From NCBI GenBank assembly GCA_002292805.1, contig DBCA01000056.1, positions 1 through 12,657 of the forward strand: a DNA stretch of 12,657 nt, written 5' to 3'. Of the stretch, positions 6,841 through 12,657 are shown piece by piece. Position 1 is the first letter of the stretch; every line of letters starts with the position of its first letter. The notes below the pieces were generated by a model that made no database searches, was not told where the DNA came from, and saw only the letters and a list, made by a program, of their open reading frames with translations. A program made the position numbers and the translations under genes. This DNA comes from Caryophanales bacterium UBA970 (lineage in GTDB: Bacteria > Bacillota_I > Bacilli_A > RFN20 > CAG-826).

Positions 6841-6906
6841 AAATCGTCCTCCTGAGCTGCAGCTTTACTAATAACAAATTTAAAAATGCTCGAATAAAGT
6901 GCCGAG
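6841..6906 (-). promoter_or_regulatory. Structured 5' leader of rplM-rpsI (candidate L13 autoregulatory leader)
   Basis: Between the promoter and the rplM ATG the minus strand can form a CTCG/CGAG hairpin (6903-6906 with 6889-6892). Its loop holds GCACTTTA (6895-6902), which can pair with TAAAGCTGC (6859-6867), one C bulged, to make a pseudoknot. The GAGC of the first hairpin could instead pair with GCTC just before the AGGAGG ribosome binding site. Rfam describes an L13 leader in low-GC Gram-positive bacteria in exactly this position. The assignment here rests on position and pairing, not on a model match. Confidence 0.5.
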
Positions 6907-6910
6907 ATAA

Positions 6911-6939
6911 ATAATACTAACCAAACCTATAAAAGTCAA
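6911..6939 (-). promoter_or_regulatory. Sigma-A promoter of rplM-rpsI
   Basis: On the minus strand TTGACT (-35, 6934-6939) and TATTAT (-10, 6911-6916) are 17 bases apart; each matches the consensus at five of six positions. It lies between the yebC-like stop and rplM, so the ribosomal genes have their own start of transcription. Confidence 0.8.
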
Positions 6940-6960
6940 TGAAAAAAGACGAAAACTATC

Positions 6961-7668
6961 TCATTCTAGCTCAACGTTGTGATAAACGTTTTGAACATCC
7001 TGCAATTCATCCAAAACATCTAATAATTGTTTAAAAAGTTCTAAATGTTCACCTTCTAGGGTGACCGTGTCATTCGGGATCAAGGTGATTTCTGAGGCAA
7101 TAAAAGATTGGACCCCCATGCTTTCAAGAATTTTTTTTGCTTGAGCGAAGCTTGTGGGAGCAACCAACACTTCTAGTTGATCACCATTGACGTGAATGTG
7201 TTGAACATCGACATCCCCTAGAATGAGTTGTTCTTCTACCACCGCTTGTTGCTGCCCTAAAAAGACAAGTTGGCCATATTCAGTGAAGTTAAATAAAACC
7301 GAACCCATTTTGCCATTGCGTTTGGTAATCGATGAGCGAACTTCAGAAATCGCTCGGTTGATGTTATCGGTTAACGTATCCACGACCAAGTAACATCCAC
7401 CTGGCCCAAACGCCTCATAACGACCGGCGTAGTAAGCTTCCACTTCCCCACCCGCGGCTTTTTTTATCGCCCGTTCGATGACGTCCCTGGTGACATTCAA
7501 GGCACGGTATTTATCAATCGCTGAACGTAAAGGTAGGTTGCTTTCTGGATCTGGGGTTCCTGATTTCGCCGCCATATAAATTTCCCTGGAGGCACGCATA
7601 AATAAAGCCGACCGTTTTGCGGCGGTTGCTGCCATCGATGATGCTCTCACTTGATATGCTCGGCCCAT
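6961..7668 (-). CDS. YebC/PmpR family protein, YeeN (YebC2) type
   Basis: The protein has 235 residues, the usual family length. It begins MGRAYQVRASSMAATAAKRS and continues with a helical N-terminal domain containing REIYMAAKSGTPDPESN (about 29-45) and VTRDVIERAIKKAAGG (59-74). Then comes RYEAFGPGGCYLVVDTLTDN (83-102), RSSITKRNGKMGSVLFNF, and the terminal DVQNVYHNVELE. The PDPESN and YHNV features fit the YeeN/YebC2 branch better than classical YebC. Family members were long annotated as transcription regulators; recent work ties them to translation, relieving ribosomes stalled at proline runs. The start is supported by GAGGT upstream. It follows the PHP gene by 29 bases and ends in TGA. It closes the long dCMP deaminase-ECF-truA run and precedes the ribosomal genes, a fitting place for a translation factor. 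Confidence 0.9.
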   Translation of the reverse strand: MGRAYQVRASSMAATAAKRSALFMRASREIYMAAKSGTPDPESNLPLRSAIDKYRALNVTRDVIERAIKKAAGGEVEAYYAGRYEAFGPGGCYLVVDTLTDNINRAISEVRSSITKRNGKMGSVLFNFTEYGQLVFLGQQQAVVEEQLILGDVDVQHIHVNGDQLEVLVAPTSFAQAKKILESMGVQSFIASEITLIPNDTVTLEGEHLELFKQLLDVLDELQDVQNVYHNVELE

Positions 7669-7697
7669 GTTGCTTACCTCAAATCTTTCAAATTATA

Positions 7698-8501
7698 TCA
7701 CTTGAAATAAAGCCGGTTGATGGTCTTTAATTGGTATTTATCGACAATATCAAACAAGATTTGATACTTGTTTCCTTGGTAGGCATCGGGGGCATGGGCA
7801 TCTAAACCGATGATGGTGGTGACTTCATGCTCTTTGGCAATTTTCCAAAATCCTTCATAAGGATAAGGATACCGGTATTCCCCTTGAATCATCATCAAGC
7901 CTCGACCGTTGATGCCGCCAAGATTAAGTTCTAAGGGGATGTTGTAGGTTACCGATGCCTTGGCAATCTTGTGGGCCACCGCTTGGGCGTGTTCATCCCA
8001 ACCACCGGCATATCCCAACATATAAAGATCAGGATGGGCGACGTAAGAAAATAGACCTGTCTTCATCGCTGCAACAATGCTATCAGCATATTCATGTATC
8101 AAGGCTGGATCTTTCACGGATGCATAATAAATCGGGAATCGATGATTGACCAAACGGAAATGCTGACCTAAGATCAAATATTCAAACCCATGGTCTACCT
8201 TTAAACTTTGGTAATACTTATCAAAGACTGGGTAGTATTCCGCTTCAAATCCTAAATGAACTTGAATCTGTTTCGCGTATTGTTTTTTTAATTGGAGCAC
8301 GCTTTGTTTGTAATCTTCGAGTTGGCTATACTCACCGCGCATGCCAGGTTGAGAAATGCCGGGAAAGAAAATGTGATCAGAAAAACCAATGACCTTAAAT
8401 CCATTCGTGATGGCAGCTTTCACATACTCCTCATCCGTGCCATAGGCGTGCCCACAGCGAATCGTATGGGAATGATAACAATAATCCAATTTATTTTTCA
8501 T
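7698..8501 (-). CDS. PHP-domain phosphatase, histidinol-phosphatase (HisJ) family
   Basis: The protein has 267 residues and forms a complete PHP metal-dependent phosphoesterase. The likely metal ligands are His10 and His12 (YHSHT), Asp42-His43 (GFSDH), Glu86 (GFEAE), His114 (LGQHF), His156 (AHPD), and Asp234 and His236 (GLDAHAPD). The family's named member removes phosphate from histidinol phosphate, the step before histidinol oxidation in histidine synthesis. No other histidine gene is in the window, and a Mollicute-like host often lacks the pathway, so another phosphate ester may be the real substrate (inference). The ATG lies inside the end of truA (11-base overlap), with AAAGGTG as ribosome binding site, so translation is probably coupled. 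It ends in TGA. Confidence 0.85.
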   Translation of the reverse strand: MKNKLDYCYHSHTIRCGHAYGTDEEYVKAAITNGFKVIGFSDHIFFPGISQPGMRGEYSQLEDYKQSVLQLKKQYAKQIQVHLGFEAEYYPVFDKYYQSLKVDHGFEYLILGQHFRLVNHRFPIYYASVKDPALIHEYADSIVAAMKTGLFSYVAHPDLYMLGYAGGWDEHAQAVAHKIAKASVTYNIPLELNLGGINGRGLMMIQGEYRYPYPYEGFWKIAKEHEVTTIIGLDAHAPDAYQGNKYQILFDIVDKYQLKTINRLYFK

Positions 8502-9231
8502 AACGCACCTTTTCTAAACATAATCCTTGTGGTTCTGCTTTATAGGACAGCGGTCCCTTTCTTTTATTGTCTAAGGATTCTTGGATGGTTTCAAGGGATA
8601 TTTTCTCTTGACCTAAAGCAATCAATGTTCCGATGATGATTCTCACCATGTAGGTCATGAACCCATTGCCAACAATCGTAAACTTGAGTAAGCGACCTGC
8701 TTGAGTTAACTTAAACGCAAAGATGGTTCGTAAAAAATCCGCGCCATCTTCTTTTTTGGTCGTGAAGTTACGAAAGTCATGTTCCCCTAAAAAACAAGGT
8801 AATGCTTCACGAATCTTGTTGACCGACATTGCCTGCGGGACATGCATCACTGTGTCTTGTAAAAACGGATCACGTTCTCCCATCAGGATTTGATACGTGT
8901 ACGTTTTTTTGGAATGCTGATACCGAGCTTCAAACGTGGCAGGAACTTTCTTTAAACTAACCAAGTAAATATTAGGATCTATCATCCGATTAAATCCGGT
9001 TAAGATTTTTGCGGTTGGGATCGTGGTGATTGCGTCCACATGAAACATAAATCCCCGCGCATGAACTCCGGCATCGGTTCGCGACGCGCCATAGACTTGA
9101 ATGGGTTGATTAAGGATTTGACTAAGAGTTTTTTCCACATGCTCTTGCACGGATTGACCTTGTTGTTGGGTTTGCCAACCTTGAAAAGTCGTCCCTTTAA
9201 ACATGAGTTGTCCCACCAGACGTTGTTTCAT
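8491..9231 (-). CDS. truA: tRNA pseudouridine synthase A
   Basis: The protein has 246 residues, the usual size. TruA converts uridines at positions 38-40 of the tRNA anticodon arm to pseudouridine. The start MKQRLVGQLMFKGTTFQGWQ matches the family N-terminus. The catalytic motif ASRTDAGVHARG places the essential aspartate at residue 53. Further family stretches are FNRMIDPNIYL, RYQHSKKTYTYQI and the C-terminal NGFMTYMVRIIIGTLIALG. The ATG is three bases after the ecfT stop and lacks a clear ribosome binding site, so it is probably translated by coupling to ecfT. Its place behind ecfA1-ecfA2-ecfT is conserved across many Firmicutes. The end overlaps the PHP phosphatase start by 11 bases. Confidence 0.96.
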   Translation of the reverse strand: MKQRLVGQLMFKGTTFQGWQTQQQGQSVQEHVEKTLSQILNQPIQVYGASRTDAGVHARGFMFHVDAITTIPTAKILTGFNRMIDPNIYLVSLKKVPATFEARYQHSKKTYTYQILMGERDPFLQDTVMHVPQAMSVNKIREALPCFLGEHDFRNFTTKKEDGADFLRTIFAFKLTQAGRLLKFTIVGNGFMTYMVRIIIGTLIALGQEKISLETIQESLDNKRKGPLSYKAEPQGLCLEKVRYEK

Positions 9232-9234
9232 ACG

Positions 9235-10071
9235 TTATAAGGGTAAGGTAAACCTAGTCATCAATAAATAGATAAATCCACCAAGGTAGACAAGCACCAT
9301 CAGTAACGCAAAGAAATCACGACGATGCCATGTGTGTTCGCGGTAACGGGTTCGGGTCGCACTCGGATCATAGCCACGCGCTTCCATCGCATTGGCCAAT
9401 TCTTCGCTGCGTTGAAACGCCGAGATGAATAAAGGAACAATGAGGGAGATAATGGCTCTTAATTTTTCTTTGAGTTTGCCGTGAACAAAATCAACCCCAC
9501 GGGATGCTTGGGCTTTCATGATCCGATACGTTTCTTCTAGTAATGTTGGGATGAATCGCAAGGCAATGCTCATCGTCATTGCCACTTCATGACTTGGAAA
9601 ACGAATGATCTTCCAAGGTGTCAAATACCATTCAATCGCATAGGTTAGATCTAGAGGTCTTGTCGAAGCGGTGATGATCAAGGTTAAGGCAATCATCAAC
9701 ACCAAACGAAAGACAATGTAAAAGGTTTGCAGTAACGCTGCATAGTAAATCTTCACGCCCCATGCATCGAAATACGTACTGATGTCTTGGGTATTCGGTA
9801 AAAGTAAATTGATGAACAATAAAAATAAAAGCATGAACCACAAAGGTTTGAGTTGGCGATAAAGTTGACTTAATTTAATCTTGGTGATTCGCATCAGGAT
9901 AAAGATAAACACAAACATCAATCCATATAACGCCAAATCAGTCCAGACCGATCCAAATCGTAAAAAGATTGACACCATGATGGTGACCATCGCAAATAAT
10001 TTGATGCGTGGATCCAAACGGTGCATTAACGAATCATAGGGCATGTAACGGCCAAGGGTCATGGCTGGCAT
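9235..10071 (-). CDS. ecfT: ECF transporter transmembrane component EcfT
   Basis: The protein has 278 residues from the chosen ATG at 10071. Reading further back to a TTG at 10089 would add six residues and overlap ecfA2; the ATG is preferred because GGAAGGTGA lies eight bases before it and homologues begin close to the GRYMPYDSLMHRLDPR motif. About five to six hydrophobic helices follow. Two coupling-helix motifs are visible, AQASRGVD near 187-194 and AMEARGYD near 228-235, which contact the two ATPases. EcfT passes the motion of ATP hydrolysis to a separate S component that binds the vitamin or metal. No S component is encoded in the window, which points to a shared (group II) module. It starts two bases after ecfA2 and is followed three bases later by truA. 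Confidence 0.93.
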   Translation of the reverse strand: MPAMTLGRYMPYDSLMHRLDPRIKLFAMVTIMVSIFLRFGSVWTDLALYGLMFVFIFILMRITKIKLSQLYRQLKPLWFMLLFLLFINLLLPNTQDISTYFDAWGVKIYYAALLQTFYIVFRLVLMIALTLIITASTRPLDLTYAIEWYLTPWKIIRFPSHEVAMTMSIALRFIPTLLEETYRIMKAQASRGVDFVHGKLKEKLRAIISLIVPLFISAFQRSEELANAMEARGYDPSATRTRYREHTWHRRDFFALLMVLVYLGGFIYLLMTRFTLPL

Positions 10072-10073
10072 GA

Positions 10074-10913
10074 TTAACTCACCTTCCAACCTTGAACCAA
10101 ATCCGCTAAAGATTGTTCTTGGGTTGAGGCAATCGTCTTGCCTTTTTTTCTTAATGCTTCAATCAATTGCACAAGCGGTGGTTTGATGAAATCTTTGCTT
10201 GCATCCTTGCCATAAAATAAATCTTGAGGCGTGGTTTGTTTGATCACTTTTCCATGGTCCATGACCTTGACGTGACTGGCATATTTCAAGACCAATTCCA
10301 TGTCATGGGTGACAATGATGATCGTCATCCCATGTTGATGTAACTGGGTGAATAAACTCATCATCATCGCTGCCCCGACTGGATCTAATCCAGCGGTGGG
10401 TTCATCCAAAATCAGCACCTTAGGTTGCATCGCCAAAATCCCGGCGATGGCGACGCGGCGACGTTCGCCACCTGATAATTCAAATGGGGAACGATCATAA
10501 AAAGACTCATTTAAGCCAACTTGTTGTAAGGCGAGTTGGGCAGCTTGTTTGGCTTCAACTTTTGTTTTCCCAAAGTTTAACGGACCAAACATCACATCCT
10601 CAATGACATGTTCTTCAAAGAGTTGCGCTTCAGGAAATTGAAAGACGACGCCGGCGTATTGACGAATCTTTTTCACTGCTTTCGGTAATTGATTCGCCTG
10701 GATAACGATCTCGTTGACTTCTAAACTTCCAGACGTGGGTAATAACAACGCATTCAGATGTTGAATGAGTGTTGATTTCCCACTCCCAGTATGACCAATG
10801 ATCGCGGTAAAACTATGTTCTTCAATCACCAAAGATACATCATGTAATGCTTCAAATTGAAAAGGTGTCTTTGGCGAATACACATGAAAGACGTGATGAA
10901 GTTTTATCGGCAT
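10074..10913 (-). CDS. ecfA2: ECF transporter ATPase EcfA2
   Basis: The protein has 279 residues from the ATG at 10913 (MPIKLHHVFHVYSP). An ATG at 10928 in the same frame would add MGGCV but has no ribosome binding site and does not fit homologues. ABC-ATPase motifs, counted from the chosen start: Walker A GHTGSGKST at 40-48, Q-loop FQFPEAQLF near 91-99, signature LSGGERRRV at 146-154, Walker B VLILDEPTAGLD at 166-177, and the switch histidine in VTHD at 203. The TPFQFEAL stretch at the front is typical of EcfA2. It pairs with EcfA1 to power EcfT. The start overlaps the ecfA1 end by ten bases and the stop is two bases from the ecfT ATG, so the three subunits are translated in sequence. Confidence 0.95.
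   Translation of the reverse strand: MPIKLHHVFHVYSPKTPFQFEALHDVSLVIEEHSFTAIIGHTGSGKSTLIQHLNALLLPTSGSLEVNEIVIQANQLPKAVKKIRQYAGVVFQFPEAQLFEEHVIEDVMFGPLNFGKTKVEAKQAAQLALQQVGLNESFYDRSPFELSGGERRRVAIAGILAMQPKVLILDEPTAGLDPVGAAMMMSLFTQLHQHGMTIIIVTHDMELVLKYASHVKVMDHGKVIKQTTPQDLFYGKDASKDFIKPPLVQLIEALRKKGKTIASTQEQSLADLVQGWKVS
10079..10087 (-). promoter_or_regulatory. Ribosome binding site deciding the ecfT start
   Basis: GGAAGGTGA on the minus strand lies inside the last codons of ecfA2 and seven bases before the ATG at 10071. Together with the homologue N-terminus this places the ecfT start at 10071 rather than at the upstream TTG. Confidence 0.65.
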
Positions 10914-11713
10914 AACGCATCCGCCCATGCATTTAAATCATAGATTTGTTTTGGTGCGTGCTTAGGAAACGCGGCCAAGAGTTGATACACAAACGGTAAG
11001 GTTAACTTCAACGACGTCACTAACTTCACATCTTTAAATAAGGTATCTGGTAAACCGTGAAAGGCTAACTGGCCTTGGTTGAGGACCATGACTTGATCGG
11101 CAAGCACCGCTTCTTCCACATCGTGGGTAATCGCTAAAATCGTTAACGTTGGGTATTGTTTACGAATGGCTAAAATCAAATCACGAATTTCTTTTTTTCC
11201 TTGGGGGTCTAACATTGCCGTGGCTTCATCTAGCAACAAAACTTTCGGTTGCATGGCCAGCACACCAGCAATCGCCACGCGTTGCTTTTGCCCACCTGAT
11301 AAAGAGGTAGGTTCTTGATGAAGAAAAGATGTCATCCCGACTTGATCAGCATAGGTTTCAATCATTGCTTGCATCTTGGCATGAGGAACCAAGCGATTTT
11401 CTAAACCAAACGCAAGATCATCGGCGACGGTTGACCCAATGAATTGATTATCAGGATTTTGAAAAACGATGCCTAATTTTTTCCGTATCTCTTTGATGCT
11501 TGAAGGCGTTAACACCTCACCATCGATGGTGATGATGCCTGTTTTATTGTTGAGTAATCCTGCGAGTAACTTTGCTAACGTGGATTTACCAGAACCATTG
11601 TGACCCATCAAAGCGACGTATTGTCCTTGAGGAATCATCAAGCTGATATCGTTTAAAACTTTTTTGGTGTCTTCATAGGCAAAGCTTAGATGCTCAACCT
11701 TAATCATGGCCAT
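10904..11713 (-). CDS. ecfA1: ECF transporter ATPase EcfA1
   Basis: The protein has 269 residues from the ATG at 11713 (MAMIKVEHLSFAY); the second ATG at 11707 (MIKVEH) is equally possible. A longer reading from a TTG at 11755 would overlap the previous gene by 56 bases and adds residues unlike the family. Motifs from the 11713 start: Walker A GHNGSGKST at 37-45, Q-loop FQNPDNQF near 84-91, signature LSGGQKQRV at 138-146, Walker B VLLLDEATAMLD at 158-169, and the switch histidine in ITHD at 197. DEATAMLD rather than DEPTAGLD is typical of EcfA1. It forms the ATPase pair with EcfA2. No clear ribosome binding site is seen; the start lies inside the end of the small membrane-protein gene, so coupling is likely. 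Confidence 0.94.
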   Translation of the reverse strand: MAMIKVEHLSFAYEDTKKVLNDISLMIPQGQYVALMGHNGSGKSTLAKLLAGLLNNKTGIITIDGEVLTPSSIKEIRKKLGIVFQNPDNQFIGSTVADDLAFGLENRLVPHAKMQAMIETYADQVGMTSFLHQEPTSLSGGQKQRVAIAGVLAMQPKVLLLDEATAMLDPQGKKEIRDLILAIRKQYPTLTILAITHDVEEAVLADQVMVLNQGQLAFHGLPDTLFKDVKLVTSLKLTLPFVYQLLAAFPKHAPKQIYDLNAWADALCR

Positions 11714-11939
11714 ACCGTTTGAGTTGGGATAATTCCACCCATACGATGAAGCCAATCCATAAGAGAATGCTTAAACTGATCACCAACCAAAAGACCCAGT
11801 TAAAGCCAACCCCTTCATTAAAGAATTGGGCGAGGGTTGACCACATGGAGACCATGACCGTTAAATAAACAAGGGTTAACAAAAGTAACCGTCTTGCAAA
11901 TCCTTTAATTAATCCAAATTTATTTTTTTCTTTTTTCAT
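11700..11939 (-). CDS. Small two-helix membrane protein of unknown function
   Basis: The protein has 79 residues and I do not recognise it. It begins with a lysine-rich MKKEKNKFGLIKGFARRLL, followed by a hydrophobic helix at about 17-37, a short linker FFNEGVGF, a second helix at about 47-67, and a polar end VELSQLKRYGHD. Both termini are probably cytoplasmic, judged from the positive charges. The ATG directly follows the TAA of the dCMP deaminase gene with no base between, and the end overlaps ecfA1 by 14 bases, so it is a real, translated gene of the operon. It has two helices, whereas ECF S components usually have about six, so it is not a normal S component. It could be a small accessory subunit of the transporter or an unrelated passenger. 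Confidence 0.75.
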   Translation of the reverse strand: MKKEKNKFGLIKGFARRLLLLTLVYLTVMVSMWSTLAQFFNEGVGFNWVFWLVISLSILLWIGFIVWVELSQLKRYGHD

Positions 11940-12419
11940 TTATTGATAATTGATGTGAGGGAGGCGACCTTGATATTGTGTGGTTTTGACCTTGGCTAAG
12001 GCAAATAATTTTTTTGCAGCGAGTGAACTAATGGAATCTTTATACTTATCTTCTTGATAGACGACTTCTTTAATCCCAGATTGAATGATCGCCTTGGCAC
12101 ATTCATTGCATGGAAATAAGGTCACAAAGATTTTGGTGTTTTGTAATGCTGATCCATCTTTTGCATTCAGAATCGCATTGAGTTCTGCATGGGCGACATA
12201 TAGATACTTACTTTCTAGACCCTCTTTAGGTTCCCAAGAAACTTGATCATCATCCACACCAGAGGGCATCCCGTTATACCCAATCGAGACCACTTTGTTC
12301 ATTGAATTAACAATACAGGCCCCTACTTGGGTAGAAGGATCTTTACTCCGCATCGCAGAATTGACCGCAATACCCATAAAATATTCATCCCAGGAGATAT
12401 AATTCGTTCTTTTTGGCAT
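11940..12419 (-). CDS. Deoxycytidylate (dCMP) deaminase, ComEB type
   Basis: The protein has 159 residues. It is a zinc-dependent deaminase that converts dCMP to dUMP, the substrate of thymidylate synthase. The zinc site is visible: HAE at 77-79 (His77 ligand, Glu79 proton shuttle) and PCNEC at 103-107 (Cys104 and Cys107). Family-specific parts are SWDEYFMGIAVNSAMRSKDPSTQVGA at the front and GYNGMPSGVDDD near 47-58; the latter region separates dCMP deaminases from tRNA and cytidine deaminases. Length is normal. A weak AGGT lies before the ATG. It is the first gene of the long leftward run and the intergenic region to its right is divergent. Confidence 0.93.
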   Translation of the reverse strand: MPKRTNYISWDEYFMGIAVNSAMRSKDPSTQVGACIVNSMNKVVSIGYNGMPSGVDDDQVSWEPKEGLESKYLYVAHAELNAILNAKDGSALQNTKIFVTLFPCNECAKAIIQSGIKEVVYQEDKYKDSISSLAAKKLFALAKVKTTQYQGRLPHINYQ

Positions 12420-12436
12420 AGTTTTTACCTAAAAAT

Positions 12437-12445
12437 ATCTTATCA
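12437..12445 (-). promoter_or_regulatory. Candidate extended -10 promoter for the dCMP deaminase operon
   Basis: On the minus strand TGATAAGAT can be read as an extended -10 (TGA then TAAGAT) about 17 bases before the deaminase ATG. No good -35 is found at the right distance, so this is a weak call, and the short leader would leave little room. Confidence 0.25.
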
Positions 12446-12527
12446 CAAATCAATTTCAAGACATGATTTCGTTTTGCTGACTTAATGATGAACGAATATG
12501 ACTTGATATCAGTTTTTATATACCATA

Positions 12528-12556
12528 TTGACAAAAATAAATGTAACCGCTAACAT
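12528..12556 (+). promoter_or_regulatory. Sigma-A promoter of the plus-strand gene at the right edge
   Basis: A perfect -35 TTGACA (12528-12533) and a TAACAT -10 (12551-12556, four of six) are exactly 17 bases apart. It would give a leader of roughly 45 bases to the ATG at 12610. The gap 12420-12609 thus works as a divergent promoter region. Confidence 0.6.
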
Positions 12557-12609
12557 ATTACTAAATTGTTAACTCTTTTAGATTGTCTGACAAGTGGAGG
12601 CAACTTATC

Positions 12610-12657
12610 ATGAACTTTAAAAAACTATTTTTAACTACCTTAACAACCATCATGGTT
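12610..12657 (+). CDS. N-terminus of a probable secreted or membrane protein (cut by window edge)
   Basis: Only 16 codons are present: MNFKKLFLTTLTTIMV. A GTGGAGG ribosome binding site lies nine bases upstream and a sigma-A promoter further up. The lysine pair followed by a hydrophobic run looks like the start of a signal peptide, of the lipoprotein or secreted type, but the cleavage region is outside the window. It is the only plus-strand gene seen. No family can be named. Confidence 0.6.
   Translation, partial: MNFKKLFLTTLTTIMV

Noticed and set aside
7669..7697. Possible promoter or terminator between the PHP and YebC-type genes
   Set aside because: The 29-base gap holds only a ribosome binding site; no hairpin or promoter pair is visible.
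8292..8636. Open frame of 114 codons on the plus strand spanning the truA/PHP junction
   Set aside because: It is antisense to two well-supported genes and has no sensible start signals.
11714..11755. Longer ecfA1 reading from a TTG at 11755
   Set aside because: The extra residues do not resemble EcfA1 proteins and would increase overlap with the preceding gene; ATG codons at 11713 and 11707 fit better.
11700..11939. Small membrane gene as the missing ECF S component
   Set aside because: It has only two helices and 79 residues, whereas S components usually have about six helices and 170-200 residues.
1..12657. CRISPR array, insertion sequence, prophage or toxin-antitoxin pair
   Set aside because: No spaced direct repeats, transposase motifs, phage genes or small toxin-like gene pairs were seen; the contents are housekeeping, transport and tRNA genes.

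Overview
The window reads as a chromosomal segment of a low-GC Gram-positive lineage, most likely Mollicutes of the Acholeplasma type or a close relative (inference). The grounds are the ecfA1-ecfA2-ecfT-truA ... rplM-rpsI gene order, Firmicute-type ribosome binding sites and sigma-A promoters, tRNA genes with encoded CCA, and protein N-termini of the Bacillus/Mollicutes kind. UGA is a real stop here: the MATE, YebC and PHP genes end in TGA and tryptophan is TGG. The organism therefore uses the standard code, not the Mycoplasma/Spiroplasma code. Every gene except one fragment at the right edge is on the minus strand, so transcription runs from right to left.

Right part (12419 down to 6961): one tightly packed run of eight genes, with overlaps or gaps of at most 29 bases. 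In order of transcription they are a dCMP deaminase, a 79-residue two-helix membrane protein of unknown function, the energy-coupling module of an ECF vitamin/metal transporter (ecfA1, ecfA2, ecfT), tRNA pseudouridine synthase truA, a PHP-family phosphatase, and a YebC/YeeN-type protein. No substrate-binding S component is present, so the ECF module presumably serves S components encoded elsewhere.

Middle part (6939 down to 4108): a strong promoter and structured leader drive rplM-rpsI (L13-S9). Then come a gap rich in alternative hairpins, tRNA-Ile(GAT), a hairpin, a MATE efflux gene, and a tRNA operon Val(CAC)-Thr(TGT)-Leu(TAG) whose promoter overlaps the end of the MATE gene. In many Firmicutes rplM-rpsI directly follows truA; here the PHP and YebC genes sit between them.

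Left part (3949 down to 1): an envelope-type group of a membrane-anchored alpha/beta hydrolase, a DUF2207 membrane protein with a glycine-rich tail, and LemA, closed by a perfect-palindrome terminator. Beyond it is the start of a GtrA-like membrane protein, cut by the window edge. At the far right, a divergent gene with a good promoter and a signal-like N-terminus begins on the plus strand and is cut after 16 codons.

Most of this is housekeeping. No CRISPR array, insertion sequence, phage gene or obvious new defence system is visible. The parts most worth a second look are RNA-level: the rplM leader, the switch-like hairpins before tRNA-Ile, and the hairpin in front of the MATE start. Next are the unknown small membrane protein and the LemA/DUF2207/hydrolase group.
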